Source: an uncultured Erysipelotrichaceae bacterium
GTDB taxonomy: Bacteria; Bacillota_I; Bacilli_A; Erysipelotrichales; Erysipelotrichaceae
DNA length: 15,897 bases
Reading direction: 5' to 3'
NCBI GenBank assembly: GCA_947575425.1
Contig: CANPNQ010000006.1
Span: forward strand, 1 to 15,897
Both the position numbers and the translations under genes were made by a program. The notes under the pieces are model-generated. The model worked only from the letters and a program-made list of their open reading frames with translations. It made no database searches and had not been told where the DNA came from. Each line of letters begins with the position of its first letter. The stretch's first letter is position 1. This document shows, piece by piece, positions 1 through 7,556 of the stretch.

Positions 1-713
1 GCAAACTTCTTTGCGGTAGAACGACGCAGATCCTCCCATCTTCCCCCCTGCAACACGCCATATAGGGCTTGATGATAGCCAAGATCATCACAGTGCTTTT
101 GATGTTCCGCAATACTGCGAAGCGCCCAGCGCTCAGTGCGTGCCAACGCCTCCACATTATATTCATAGCTGTCTGCCAAAGAGGTCAATTCATCATATGC
201 CATATGAATGTCTGCACCGATGCGGCATTGGATCTGCATGGATTCTTCAGGACCGATAAAATCCTCCTCATTGGTAAAAGGGTCGATGAAATGAACGCCA
301 CCCTCACTCACATGTGCCAAGCGATCCTTGGGATCGGTATTGATGACTTCCTTCTCCCGATCCATACTGACGACCTTCCCCATACCGGAGCCAAGCGACA
401 TGATCTGGAATCCTCCAGAATCGGTGATGGTAGGTCCATGCCAGTGAGACCATGCACTCAAGCCTCCTTGTTTGGCAATCTCATGAGAAGCATTGCGCAA
501 ATGAAAGCCATTGCTTAACATTGCCTGTGCATCAATCGCATGCAGATCCTCCATCGATAGGAAGCGAACCTCTCCTTTGGTTCCTACGGCGATAAAGGCA
601 GGTGTTTTGATATCACCATGCGGCGTATGGATGATTCCGGCCCGTCCCAGCTTTCCGGGAATGCGCTTGATAATTTCAAAATAGAAGCGGTTATTGTTCT
701 GATATTCACTCAT
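1..713 (-). CDS. tgt: tRNA-guanine transglycosylase family protein, 3' part cut by window edge
   Basis: My translation from the ATG at 711-713 gives 237 residues before the left edge; the C-terminal third is missing. TGT enzymes exchange guanine for a 7-deazaguanine base (preQ1 or queuine) at the wobble position of GUN-anticodon tRNAs. Visible family marks are DSGGFQ (residues 98-103, including the conserved Asp), a GADIHMAYDE block (167-175), RTERWALR (192-199) and a YGVLQGG...EDLRR block (218-231). The family's other catalytic Asp and the zinc ligands would lie beyond the edge. It departs from the usual bacterial form: about 20 extra residues separate DSGGFQ from MAYDE, and the usual FDEC reads YDEL, so the base-pocket Cys is Leu. 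The ribosome binding site AAAGGA sits 8 bases before the start. The family is clear; the exact substrate is not. Confidence 0.88.
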   Translation of the reverse strand, partial: MSEYQNNNRFYFEIIKRIPGKLGRAGIIHTPHGDIKTPAFIAVGTKGEVRFLSMEDLHAIDAQAMLSNGFHLRNASHEIAKQGGLSAWSHWHGPTITDSGGFQIMSLGSGMGKVVSMDREKEVINTDPKDRLAHVSEGGVHFIDPFTNEEDFIGPEESMQIQCRIGADIHMAYDELTSLADSYEYNVEALARTERWALRSIAEHQKHCDDLGYHQALYGVLQGGRWEDLRRSTAKKF

Positions 714-740
714 AGTATCATTCCTTTTATTTCTTCATAT

Positions 741-767
741 GGTTCATCCATTTCCTATGGATGATCC
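741..767 (-). other. Hairpin in the tgt leader
   Basis: Arms 741-751 and 757-767 pair over 11 positions with one mismatch around a 5-base loop. The hairpin lies between the predicted tgt promoter and its ribosome binding site. Neither side carries a U-run, so it is not a simple terminator. Its role is unknown. Confidence 0.45.
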
Positions 768-797
768 GTGGGTCTCGCTTATATTCGGCAGCTGCCA

Positions 798-839
798 TGC
801 GCTATTATAACATAATTTTTTAGCTGTTAGAATAGCGCA
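798..839 (-). promoter_or_regulatory. tgt promoter embedded in a 9-bp inverted repeat
   Basis: Read on the minus strand, a TATAAT -10 (804-809) lies 17 bp from a weak TTCTAA -35 (827-832). The perfect inverted repeat TGCGCTATT (798-806) / AATAGCGCA (831-839) overlaps both promoter boxes, as expected of a repressor operator. A separate perfect palindrome GGCAGCTGCC at 787-796 lies near the expected transcript start. Confidence 0.55.
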
Positions 840-898
840 ATAAGGAAAGTGGGAATCCTTACAATGGAAGCGAAGGGATAAGATGGTAATCGCACAAC

Positions 899-923
899 AA
901 AAGGAACCGTGCTTGGTTCCTTT
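899..923 (-). terminator. Rho-independent terminator after the ceramidase-like gene
   Basis: A 9-bp stem, AAAGGAACC (900-908) with GGTTCCTTT (915-923), has a 6-base loop. On the minus strand it is followed by TTTTGTTGT. It lies 44 bases beyond the stop codon of the gene ending at 967. Confidence 0.8.
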
Positions 924-966
924 CTTTATGGAAACACATGGTGACAGACATGGTTCTTACCTATGT

Positions 967-2232
967 TTAAGCATGAAGTACATCTAATATCTTTGCGACA
1001 AATTGTTCCCCTGCACCTTGTTCAAACAGGGACAGACAAGCCTCGTAATCGTTTTGATCATAGGCTTCCGTATTGGGCAAATAACAAAGCGCCTGATTGG
1101 TATAGCCGATGATCCAAACCGCTGCTTTTTCCTTTATCTGCAAGGATAGTTTGGAATAAAGCTCAAAGGGCGTAAACAGGATGCTTTGTCCCTGTATTTG
1201 AAGCAGAGAACAGGAAACGCGAATCTCATCATCCAGTTTGGCTGCCTGACTTTGATTCTCAGCAGCGATCAAGCGGAATCGGGCGCCGTTCTGTTTTTCC
1301 TTCGCCAGACGGATCTCACCTTCCGCGGCATTCGCTTTGATCTTGGCATCCAATTCTGCTTGTGCAGCGGCGAAATTTGCCTTGGCTGTTTCCAAAGGCA
1401 ATGGATGATTCGCCGGCAGAGAGATTGTGAATTGGCGGATCGAGACATCAGAAAGCGGAGCGCTTGGCTGATTCTCCCATGCGTCATCCATGGCTTGAAT
1501 GAGATTGCTTGCAAGTCGATTGCATTCTGTAAAGCTGCTTTCTTTACGGACAAAGCGGGTACTCATATCTCCGGCAGGACCATTCAGGAACATTACCATC
1601 GCATAGCGATCTTTGAGTTGTTCATTCACACATCCGGGAAAATCACCGCTGATCAGCGTATTTGTCTGATCCATGAGCGTGGCATGACATCCAATGCTGT
1701 AAATCAATAGCTTTGTATCATCCGCACGGATTAGCTCCATCATGACCAGCTGCTGATCACCGCTTAAGTCAGCACTGGTGCGATTACTGCCAAGCCCTGC
1801 ATATTGCGTTTGCGCCATGCGGATGCTTGTTTCCTGCATCGTATGCTGCGCCTGTAAAACCGCTTGCTCACAAGCATCTGCCAATGCATGGATCCGCTCC
1901 ATAGACAATAAGCCGCATGTTTGCTCACTCAGCGGTTCGCGATTGGTGTCCATAATATGAGCGAGTGAGGAATGCGTATGAGTGGCTGATACAAGGATAT
2001 GATCTGAGAGATAGCCATGCTTTGCAAGTCTTTGATCAATTTCCTTTTTTAACAGCTCCTCGATTACCAATAAGTCAAATTGGATCATGACGATTGGTGT
2101 TTCATCTCCCCAAATCAATGCCCTGACGTAGATATCGTCATGTACACCGGTAGCCATACGATAAGGGGCATATCCGGCCAGCAAAGTCTTCTGTTCAGGT
2201 ACGATGGATAAGGCCGCAAATCCTGTTCTCAT
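967..2232 (-). CDS. Neutral/alkaline ceramidase-family protein, cytoplasmic
   Basis: This 421-residue protein matches the catalytic domain of neutral/alkaline non-lysosomal ceramidases, zinc amidases that release fatty acid from the sphingosine N-acyl bond. Expected landmarks are present in order: SATHTHSS (82-89, zinc His), NR (150-151), GCHAT (181-185, second zinc His), GDFPG (196-200), NGPAGDMS (217-224, ending in the expected nucleophile Ser224), FELYS (356-360, Glu ligand) and GYTNQALCYLPNTEAY (376-391, Tyr ligand region). Secreted ceramidases are usually longer, with a signal peptide and a C-terminal immunoglobulin-like domain; both are missing here, so it probably acts in the cytoplasm. 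An Ala/Glu-rich, probably helical segment spans about 280-330. GGAGGA lies about 9 bases before the ATG. The real substrate could be another N-acyl compound. Confidence 0.75.
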   Translation of the reverse strand: MRTGFAALSIVPEQKTLLAGYAPYRMATGVHDDIYVRALIWGDETPIVMIQFDLLVIEELLKKEIDQRLAKHGYLSDHILVSATHTHSSLAHIMDTNREPLSEQTCGLLSMERIHALADACEQAVLQAQHTMQETSIRMAQTQYAGLGSNRTSADLSGDQQLVMMELIRADDTKLLIYSIGCHATLMDQTNTLISGDFPGCVNEQLKDRYAMVMFLNGPAGDMSTRFVRKESSFTECNRLASNLIQAMDDAWENQPSAPLSDVSIRQFTISLPANHPLPLETAKANFAAAQAELDAKIKANAAEGEIRLAKEKQNGARFRLIAAENQSQAAKLDDEIRVSCSLLQIQGQSILFTPFELYSKLSLQIKEKAAVWIIGYTNQALCYLPNTEAYDQNDYEACLSLFEQGAGEQFVAKILDVLHA

Positions 2233-2270
2233 AAATGAATTCCTCCTTCAATCTTTTTTGCTTATGCACC

Positions 2271-2299
2271 ATTATGACACAATGAAAAGGCATAGTCAA
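2271..2299 (-). promoter_or_regulatory. Promoter of the ceramidase-like gene
   Basis: On the minus strand, TTGACT (2294-2299) and CATAAT (2271-2276) are separated by 17 bp, about 40 bases upstream of the start codon. This is a near-consensus sigma-A type promoter. Confidence 0.75.
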
Positions 2300-2338
2300 T
2301 TTATGAATCGGCATTTGAATAAAATCATAAAAGGAAAT

Positions 2339-2375
2339 GTAGCTTATGCTTTCCGTTAAGAAAAGGACAAGCTAC
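2339..2375 (-). terminator. Terminator after the MFS gene
   Basis: On the minus strand GTAGCTT and AAGCTAC pair perfectly. An inner CTTTTC/GGAAAG helix (one G-U) closes a TTAAC loop, with 3-base internal loops between the two helices. The hairpin is followed by ATTTCCTTTTATGATTTT and lies about 60 bases past the stop at 2434. Confidence 0.6.
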
Positions 2376-2433
2376 CGCATCGCTTATCCTTATATAAATC
2401 ATCTTCCAATGATAGATTTGTGACACGCAAAGA

Positions 2434-3627
2434 TCACACTGCCTTTCTTTCCCCCTTGCGGAAATAATCAAAGCTGAACACAGAGGCAAACAGGAAGAAT
2501 ATGGCCGCAACCAGAAAGGGAAGATTGGCACTGATATCATAAATCATACCGCTAAACAATGATCCTGCGACATTTCCAAGGCTCTTGATCGCATTGACAA
2601 GGCCGGTGATGACACCAATCTCCTGTGAGGAGCGATTTTCCACCGACAGTGTTTGAATGATCGGCTGATAAACAGCATTGACGGTAAAAAATAGCAGATT
2701 GAATACAAGAAACAGCGTCAGATGCGCGGTAAACAGAATTCCTGTCCCGGCGAAGAGGGCGCAAAACAACAGCGTTGTGGCTAAGGATAGACGCACTCTT
2801 GTCTTGGCGACGATCCACATATTTAAGGTGAAATTGGCGATCAGTCCGATTACCCCGACGATCGCTTTTAAAATACCGTTATAAGCAGGGATGAAGTTCA
2901 TCTGATCCTTTAAATAATAGTTAAAGGCATTGTCATAACAGGTTGTCGCAAAGCTGCTCAATACGATGGTAAGCAGAAAAGGAAAGATCATGCGGTTGAA
3001 TAAAAAGCGGGCATTTAAGAAGGAGGCCAGCGGATTGATGGTTTTAAATAGCTGATTGAATTTGAGCGATGTGCGCTCCATCAAGCTTTCTTCCATCGTC
3101 AGCATGGTGAAGATACCGACAAGGATCATGCCGATCCCCTGCACATTGAATGCCAGATAAAAGGAAACAGATCCAAGCAAACCACCCAATAAGTAGCCGC
3201 AGGCAAGGGAAACGGATTGAATGGCAATGTAGATGCTCATTCCCTTTCCCCGCTCCTTTAATGAATAGAGATCCGCTACGTAGGCTAGGGAGGCGATCGC
3301 TGTTCCAGATGAGAAAACTCCCGCAAAGGAACGAGATAAAAGCACGGTCAGCTCTGTGGTGGAAAAGCCAAGTGTCAGCTGGGCAATGCCATATCCGATA
3401 CATGAGATCGTAAGTACCTTGATACGTCCTTTTGCATCACTCATCTCACCCCAAAAGGGAGAGGTGAGAAAGCTGAAAAAGCACATGGCCGCAAAGGAAG
3501 TACCGAAGATTCTGGATGGTAATTCCAGCTGCGAAAACAGCGTTGGCGTTACCGGGTGATGAATATTCATAAAAATACCGAGCATTGCAGTGATAAACAG
3601 CATTCTCATGATGGATTGTTTTTTCAT
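2434..3627 (-). CDS. Major facilitator superfamily transporter
   Basis: A 397-residue polytopic membrane protein with about 12 predicted hydrophobic helices and a charged central loop near residues 180-200, giving the usual 6+6 MFS layout. The loop after helix 2 reads GEMSDAKGRIKVL, matching MFS motif A (G-x3-D-x2-G-R). The start of the protein is Lys-rich, followed directly by a hydrophobic helix, with no cleavable signal. GAGGAG lies about 7 bases before the ATG at 3625-3627. The layout resembles drug or sugar exporters of the DHA or SP type, but no motif fixes the substrate. The MerR-type promoter in front of it suggests that an effector or drug induces it. Confidence 0.85.
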   Translation of the reverse strand: MKKQSIMRMLFITAMLGIFMNIHHPVTPTLFSQLELPSRIFGTSFAAMCFFSFLTSPFWGEMSDAKGRIKVLTISCIGYGIAQLTLGFSTTELTVLLSRSFAGVFSSGTAIASLAYVADLYSLKERGKGMSIYIAIQSVSLACGYLLGGLLGSVSFYLAFNVQGIGMILVGIFTMLTMEESLMERTSLKFNQLFKTINPLASFLNARFLFNRMIFPFLLTIVLSSFATTCYDNAFNYYLKDQMNFIPAYNGILKAIVGVIGLIANFTLNMWIVAKTRVRLSLATTLLFCALFAGTGILFTAHLTLFLVFNLLFFTVNAVYQPIIQTLSVENRSSQEIGVITGLVNAIKSLGNVAGSLFSGMIYDISANLPFLVAAIFFLFASVFSFDYFRKGERKAV

Positions 3628-3681
3628 ATCATTTCTCCTCTATGTATTTATTTCAGAAAGATACTCCCATCTTTCCGTTAT

Positions 3682-3712
3682 ATGATATCACTTAGAGTTT
3701 GCTTTAAGTCAA
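3682..3712 (-). promoter_or_regulatory. MerR-type promoter and operator of the MFS gene
   Basis: On the minus strand TTGACT (3707-3712) and TATCAT (3682-3687) are 19 bp apart, too long for normal sigma-A use. The spacer is filled by the dyad ACTTAnAG-N4-CTnTAAGT (3690-3709). A stretched spacer centred on a dyad is the hallmark of MerR-family activated promoters. No MerR gene is in the window. Confidence 0.7.
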
Positions 3713-3780
3713 GGGGTAAATGGAAAATCATCATTTTCGTGATCATAGTGCAAAGGAACGTGTCTTTTTCATGGAATTGA

Positions 3781-3809
3781 TTGCTTTTTCTCCTGTTATT
3801 TTATATACT
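3781..3809 (+). promoter_or_regulatory. Promoter of the hypB unit
   Basis: TTGCTT (3781-3786) and TATACT (3804-3809) are 17 bp apart, about 105 bases before hypB. This leaves a leader of about 100 nt that holds a hairpin and repeated GATCAT motifs. Confidence 0.65.
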
Positions 3810-3833
3810 TACATTAGAAAAAAACAGTTGGTT

Positions 3834-3851
3834 CAGCGAGGGCATTCGCTG
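3834..3851 (+). other. Hairpin in the hypB leader
   Basis: CAGCGA and TCGCTG pair perfectly over 6 bp around a 6-base loop, about 18 bases downstream of the predicted transcript start. No U-run follows. It could protect the transcript end or take part in regulation. Confidence 0.4.
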
Positions 3852-3914
3852 TGAAGGATCATGAGGAAGAATGGATGATCATATATCATAATAGATCATA
3901 TAGGAGGATCAGGT

Positions 3915-4586
3915 ATGGATGTCAAGATATTGGAGATTAAGCAGAGCGTATTTGCGAATAATGATCGCCAGGCAGACGCATTAAGAGAAGAGCTGAAGAA
4001 ACAAGGGGTATATTTGTTAAATGTCATGTCATCTCCGGGGGCGGGAAAGACGACAACATTGGTAAAAACGATCGAGGCATGGAAGGATGAGATCAAGATC
4101 GCTGTGATGGAGGCAGATATTGATTCCGATGTGGATGCGAGAACCATATCTCAAACAGGAGTGAAAGTTATACAGCTTCATACCGGAGGAATGTGTCATC
4201 TGGACGCTTCTATGACAAAACAAGGCTTGGATGGCTTGGGCATGGAAGATGTACAGCTGGTGTTTTTGGAAAATGTCGGCAATTTGGTATGTCCCGCTGA
4301 ATTTGATACAGGGGCGATCAAAAGCATTGCGATTTTGTCAGTACCGGAGGGAGACGATAAGCCATTGAAATATCCGCTGATGTTTCAGGTGTGCGATGTG
4401 GTACTGATCAATAAAACAGATGTGCTTCCTTCCTTTGATTTTGATATGGAACGCTGTGTCCGCCATATCAAAATGCGCAATCCCAAGGCAGAAATTTTCC
4501 CTATCTGTGCAAAAAGTGGGGAAGGGATCGATGCGTGGCTTGCATGGCTGCGCAGAGAAGTGAATGCATGGAAGAGGCATGCTTGA
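3915..4586 (+). CDS. hypB: HypB, nickel-insertion GTPase
   Basis: This 223-residue SIMIBI-class GTPase loads nickel, with HypA, into nickel enzymes, classically [NiFe] hydrogenase. Motifs are the P-loop SSPGAGKTT (39-47), ADIDSDVD (67-74), GGMCHLDA (91-98) with the Cys94-His95 metal pair, ENVGNLVCPAEFD (119-131) with Cys126, and NKTD (166-169) for guanine. The N-terminal CxxCGC nickel site of E. coli HypB and the His-rich tract of some homologues are absent, so only the metal site in the G domain remains. AGGAGG lies 7 bases before the ATG. It is first in a unit with a large Fe-S flavoprotein and hypA. No hydrogenase or hypCDEF gene is in the window, so the nickel client is unknown. Confidence 0.93.
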   Translation: MDVKILEIKQSVFANNDRQADALREELKKQGVYLLNVMSSPGAGKTTTLVKTIEAWKDEIKIAVMEADIDSDVDARTISQTGVKVIQLHTGGMCHLDASMTKQGLDGLGMEDVQLVFLENVGNLVCPAEFDTGAIKSIAILSVPEGDDKPLKYPLMFQVCDVVLINKTDVLPSFDFDMERCVRHIKMRNPKAEIFPICAKSGEGIDAWLAWLRREVNAWKRHA

Positions 4587-4781
4587 TCTTTATCTTAGCA
4601 TAAGCGTGTTTTCATCAACACAAGCAGAGATACGGATATCATTGATCCATACGGAATTTTCTCAATAAAGGAGACACGCCAATCATCCAATGATCACCAA
4701 CATTTGATTCTTGGGAGATAAAAAAAGCACCGCCACATAAGAAAACCGATATAGATACACGCTGGAAAAGGAGATTATCAT
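4587..4781 (+). other. 195-base gap between hypB and the flavoprotein gene
   Basis: I find only a small GTGTT/AACAC hairpin (around 4608-4623) without a U-run. There is no convincing promoter, terminator or open frame with a ribosome binding site. The genes are probably co-transcribed, but the gap is long for an operon. Confidence 0.35.
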
Positions 4782-7556
4782 ATGGAAGAAAAGAAGCGAC
4801 CACGGATCATCGGCGCTGGAGGAATGAGCGCCTATGAATCCCATCCTGCAAAACCAAGAGAAGCGATTATCAAACTGGGGCAAAAGATCACCGATCGTGT
4901 TGGCGTTAAGGTAACAGCGCAGGATCCCGAGTATTATGGATTGGCTGCGATGATCAGTGATGAAATGGCAGAAATTGCTTTAAAGATGAAGCTGCGCACT
5001 CCCTATACCTTACAACAGATGGCGCAAATGTGTGGGCGAAAGGAACAGGAGCTGGAACCGATCTTGTTTCAGATGGGGTATGCCGGGGTTCTGGAATTTG
5101 CGTATACCAAAGATACCCATGAGCGAATGTATGTACTGCCTGTCTTTGTCATGGGCAGTGCGGAGTATTCCAATATGCGCCAAAAGGATTTGGAGGAGCA
5201 TCCGGAAATGGCTTCTTTCTTTGAGCGAATGACTTTTTTGCCATTGGAGAAGATCACTCCGATGGTGCCTGCGGGAGGAAGCGGGATTGGCATGCATGTT
5301 ATCCCGGTGGAAAAAGCGATTCCCAACAATGCGCATTCGGTTGGTATTGAGCATATTTCCCATTGGCTAAAGAAATATGAAGGCAGATATGCGGCATCTC
5401 CTTGTTCCTGTCGTTATGGCAGAAGTGTGCTTGGGGAGGGATGTGGAGACGATCCGGAAGATTGGTGCATTGCGGTCGGAGATATGGCTGATTTTGTGGT
5501 GGAGACAGATCGCGGACATTATGTGGATAAAGAAGAAGTATTGCGTATTTTACAAAAGGCTGAGGACAATGGCTTTGTCCATCAGATTACCAATATGGAT
5601 GGAGAGGATAAGATCATCGCCATCTGTAATTGCAATGTGGAGATATGCAACGCATTGCGAACCTCGCAATTATTCAATACGCCGAATATGAGCCGCTCGG
5701 CGTATCGGGCGCATGTAGATACGAAGCATTGCGTGGCATGCGGCAAGTGTGTGGAGGTATGCCCCGCAGGTGCGGTGAAGCTGGGACAAAAGCTGTGTAC
5801 GAAAAACGGAGCGATTCGCTATCCCCAGCATAAGCTTCCTGATAACAATAAATGGGGACCTGCCATGTGGGATCCCAATTATCGTGATAATAATCGCAAG
5901 AACTGTTATGACACGGGAACTGCACCATGTAAAACTGCTTGTCCGGCACATATTGCGGTACAGGGCTATTTGAAAATGGCGGCACAGGGCAGATATAAAG
6001 ATGCATTGGCTCTGATCAAAAAGGACAATCCATTCCCGGCTATCTGCGGTCGTGTTTGTAACAGGCGCTGTGAGGAAGCTTGTACCAGAGGAACGATCGA
6101 TCAGGCAGTTGCCATTGATGCGGTTAAGAAATTCATCGCCCAACAGGATCTGAATAGCGAAACACGCTATGTCCCTGAAGTGATTCAGCCTTCCATGCGC
6201 GGTCCCTTCCCTCAGAAGATCGCCATCATCGGGGCCGGTCCAGCAGGCTTATCTGCGGCTTATTATTTGGCCTTAAAGGGCTATCATCCCACGGTGTTTG
6301 AAAAGAATGAGAAGCCGGGCGGCATGTTAATGTATGGCATTCCTTCCTATAAGCTGGAAAAGGATGTTATTGAGGCAGAAATCGACATCCTGCGTGAGCT
6401 GGGAATAGAGATCAAATGCGGCATTGAGGTAGGCAAGGATATCACCTTAGAGGAGCTGCGCAAGCAGGGATATCAAGCATTTTATGTGGCGATCGGCTGT
6501 CAGAAGGGAAAATTACCCGGGATTCCCGGAGAGGATGCACAGGGGGTGACCACTGCGCTTAGCTTCCTGCGGGATGCGTTAAGCGAGCAGAGACAAGAGA
6601 TATCCGGCAAGGTCGTTGTGGTCGGCGGCGGCAATGTGGCTATCGATGCATCGAGGGTGGCGCATCGCTTGCATGCGGCACAGGTGGATATGGTCTGCTT
6701 GGAGGCAGAAGATGAAATGCCGGCCTCCAAAGAGGAAATCAAAGAGGCAAGAGAAGAACAGGTAGCGATTCACTGCGGCTGGGGAGTGAAAGAAATCTTA
6801 TGTGAAAACGGTAAGGTTAAGGGAATCGTATGCAAGAAATGCACCTCTGTTTATGACAGCGAGCATCGCTTCGCACCGCAATATGAAGAAAACGAAACAA
6901 GGACGATCGACTGCGATATGGTAATTTTCAGTATCGGACAAGCGATCGAATATGGCGATCTGTTAAAGGGCAGTCAGGTCACCTTCGGCAGAGGCAATGC
7001 GCCGATCGCCGATTCGCTGACCTATCAAAGCGCGCAAAGCGATATCTTTGTCGGCGGCGATGTATACAGCGGTCCGAAATTCGCGATTGATGCGATAGCG
7101 GCAGGCAGAGAGGGTGCGGAGTCACTGCATCGTTTTGTGCATGAAAATGCCAGCTTGACGATCGGCAGAAACCGCCGTGATTTTATCGAATTGGATAAAG
7201 AAAACATCATCTTGGAAAGCTATGACCATGCCCCACGTCAGGAGGCGGGCATGGAGGATATCGATGTGGCTCATTCCTTTGCGGATGCGCATAAGACACT
7301 CAGCGAAGAACAGGTAAGGATCGAAACTGCACGCTGTCTTGGCTGCGGTGCTTCCATTGTGGATCTTAATAAATGCATCGGTTGTGGCTTATGCACCACC
7401 AAGTGTGAATTTGATGCGATCCACTTACAAAGAGATCTGCCGGAATGCTCAAAGATGGTTATCAGCGAGGATAAGATGAAGCACATTCTCCCCTATGCGG
7501 CAAAGCGCGGGCTGAAGATCATGTTTAAGAAAAAGCCGCAAAGCAAGGTGGAATAA
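4782..7556 (+). CDS. GltD-like NAD(P)H:FAD oxidoreductase fused to several Fe-S domains
   Basis: This 924-residue cytoplasmic redox protein is organised as follows. A possible winged helix spans about 50-110. An Fe-S region holds CSC (208-210), Cys221, Cys229 and CNCNVEIC (282-289). A ferredoxin motif CVACGKCVEVC occupies 317-327. A GltD-type Fe-S helical domain has Cys383, 387, 422, 426, 430 and 434. An FAD Rossmann motif IGAGPAGLSAA lies at 483-493 and an NAD(P)H Rossmann motif VVVGGGNVAIDASR at 612-625. The FAD-closing block GGD...KFAIDAIAAGREGA follows at 758-779. A C-terminal cluster has Cys852/855 and CIGCGLCTTKC (865-875). The core matches the small subunit of glutamate synthase and NfnB-like proteins, but at about 460 residues those are half as long. 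No GltB partner is nearby. AAGGAG lies 8 bases before the ATG, and the stop overlaps the hypA start. The electron partner is unknown; a nickel enzyme or hydrogenase is only inferred. Confidence 0.85.
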   Translation: MEEKKRPRIIGAGGMSAYESHPAKPREAIIKLGQKITDRVGVKVTAQDPEYYGLAAMISDEMAEIALKMKLRTPYTLQQMAQMCGRKEQELEPILFQMGYAGVLEFAYTKDTHERMYVLPVFVMGSAEYSNMRQKDLEEHPEMASFFERMTFLPLEKITPMVPAGGSGIGMHVIPVEKAIPNNAHSVGIEHISHWLKKYEGRYAASPCSCRYGRSVLGEGCGDDPEDWCIAVGDMADFVVETDRGHYVDKEEVLRILQKAEDNGFVHQITNMDGEDKIIAICNCNVEICNALRTSQLFNTPNMSRSAYRAHVDTKHCVACGKCVEVCPAGAVKLGQKLCTKNGAIRYPQHKLPDNNKWGPAMWDPNYRDNNRKNCYDTGTAPCKTACPAHIAVQGYLKMAAQGRYKDALALIKKDNPFPAICGRVCNRRCEEACTRGTIDQAVAIDAVKKFIAQQDLNSETRYVPEVIQPSMRGPFPQKIAIIGAGPAGLSAAYYLALKGYHPTVFEKNEKPGGMLMYGIPSYKLEKDVIEAEIDILRELGIEIKCGIEVGKDITLEELRKQGYQAFYVAIGCQKGKLPGIPGEDAQGVTTALSFLRDALSEQRQEISGKVVVVGGGNVAIDASRVAHRLHAAQVDMVCLEAEDEMPASKEEIKEAREEQVAIHCGWGVKEILCENGKVKGIVCKKCTSVYDSEHRFAPQYEENETRTIDCDMVIFSIGQAIEYGDLLKGSQVTFGRGNAPIADSLTYQSAQSDIFVGGDVYSGPKFAIDAIAAGREGAESLHRFVHENASLTIGRNRRDFIELDKENIILESYDHAPRQEAGMEDIDVAHSFADAHKTLSEEQVRIETARCLGCGASIVDLNKCIGCGLCTTKCEFDAIHLQRDLPECSKMVISEDKMKHILPYAAKRGLKIMFKKKPQSKVE

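Noticed and set aside
69..518. 149-residue frame on the plus strand
   Set aside because: It is antisense to the clear tgt coding sequence, has no ribosome binding site and resembles no protein.
714..800. preQ1 riboswitch in the tgt leader
   Set aside because: The leader is short and shows a simple hairpin, without the compact pseudoknot layout or the conserved A-rich tail I would expect.
4587..4781. Second promoter or terminator between hypB and the flavoprotein gene
   Set aside because: No pair of -35/-10 boxes with acceptable spacing and no hairpin with a U-run was found.
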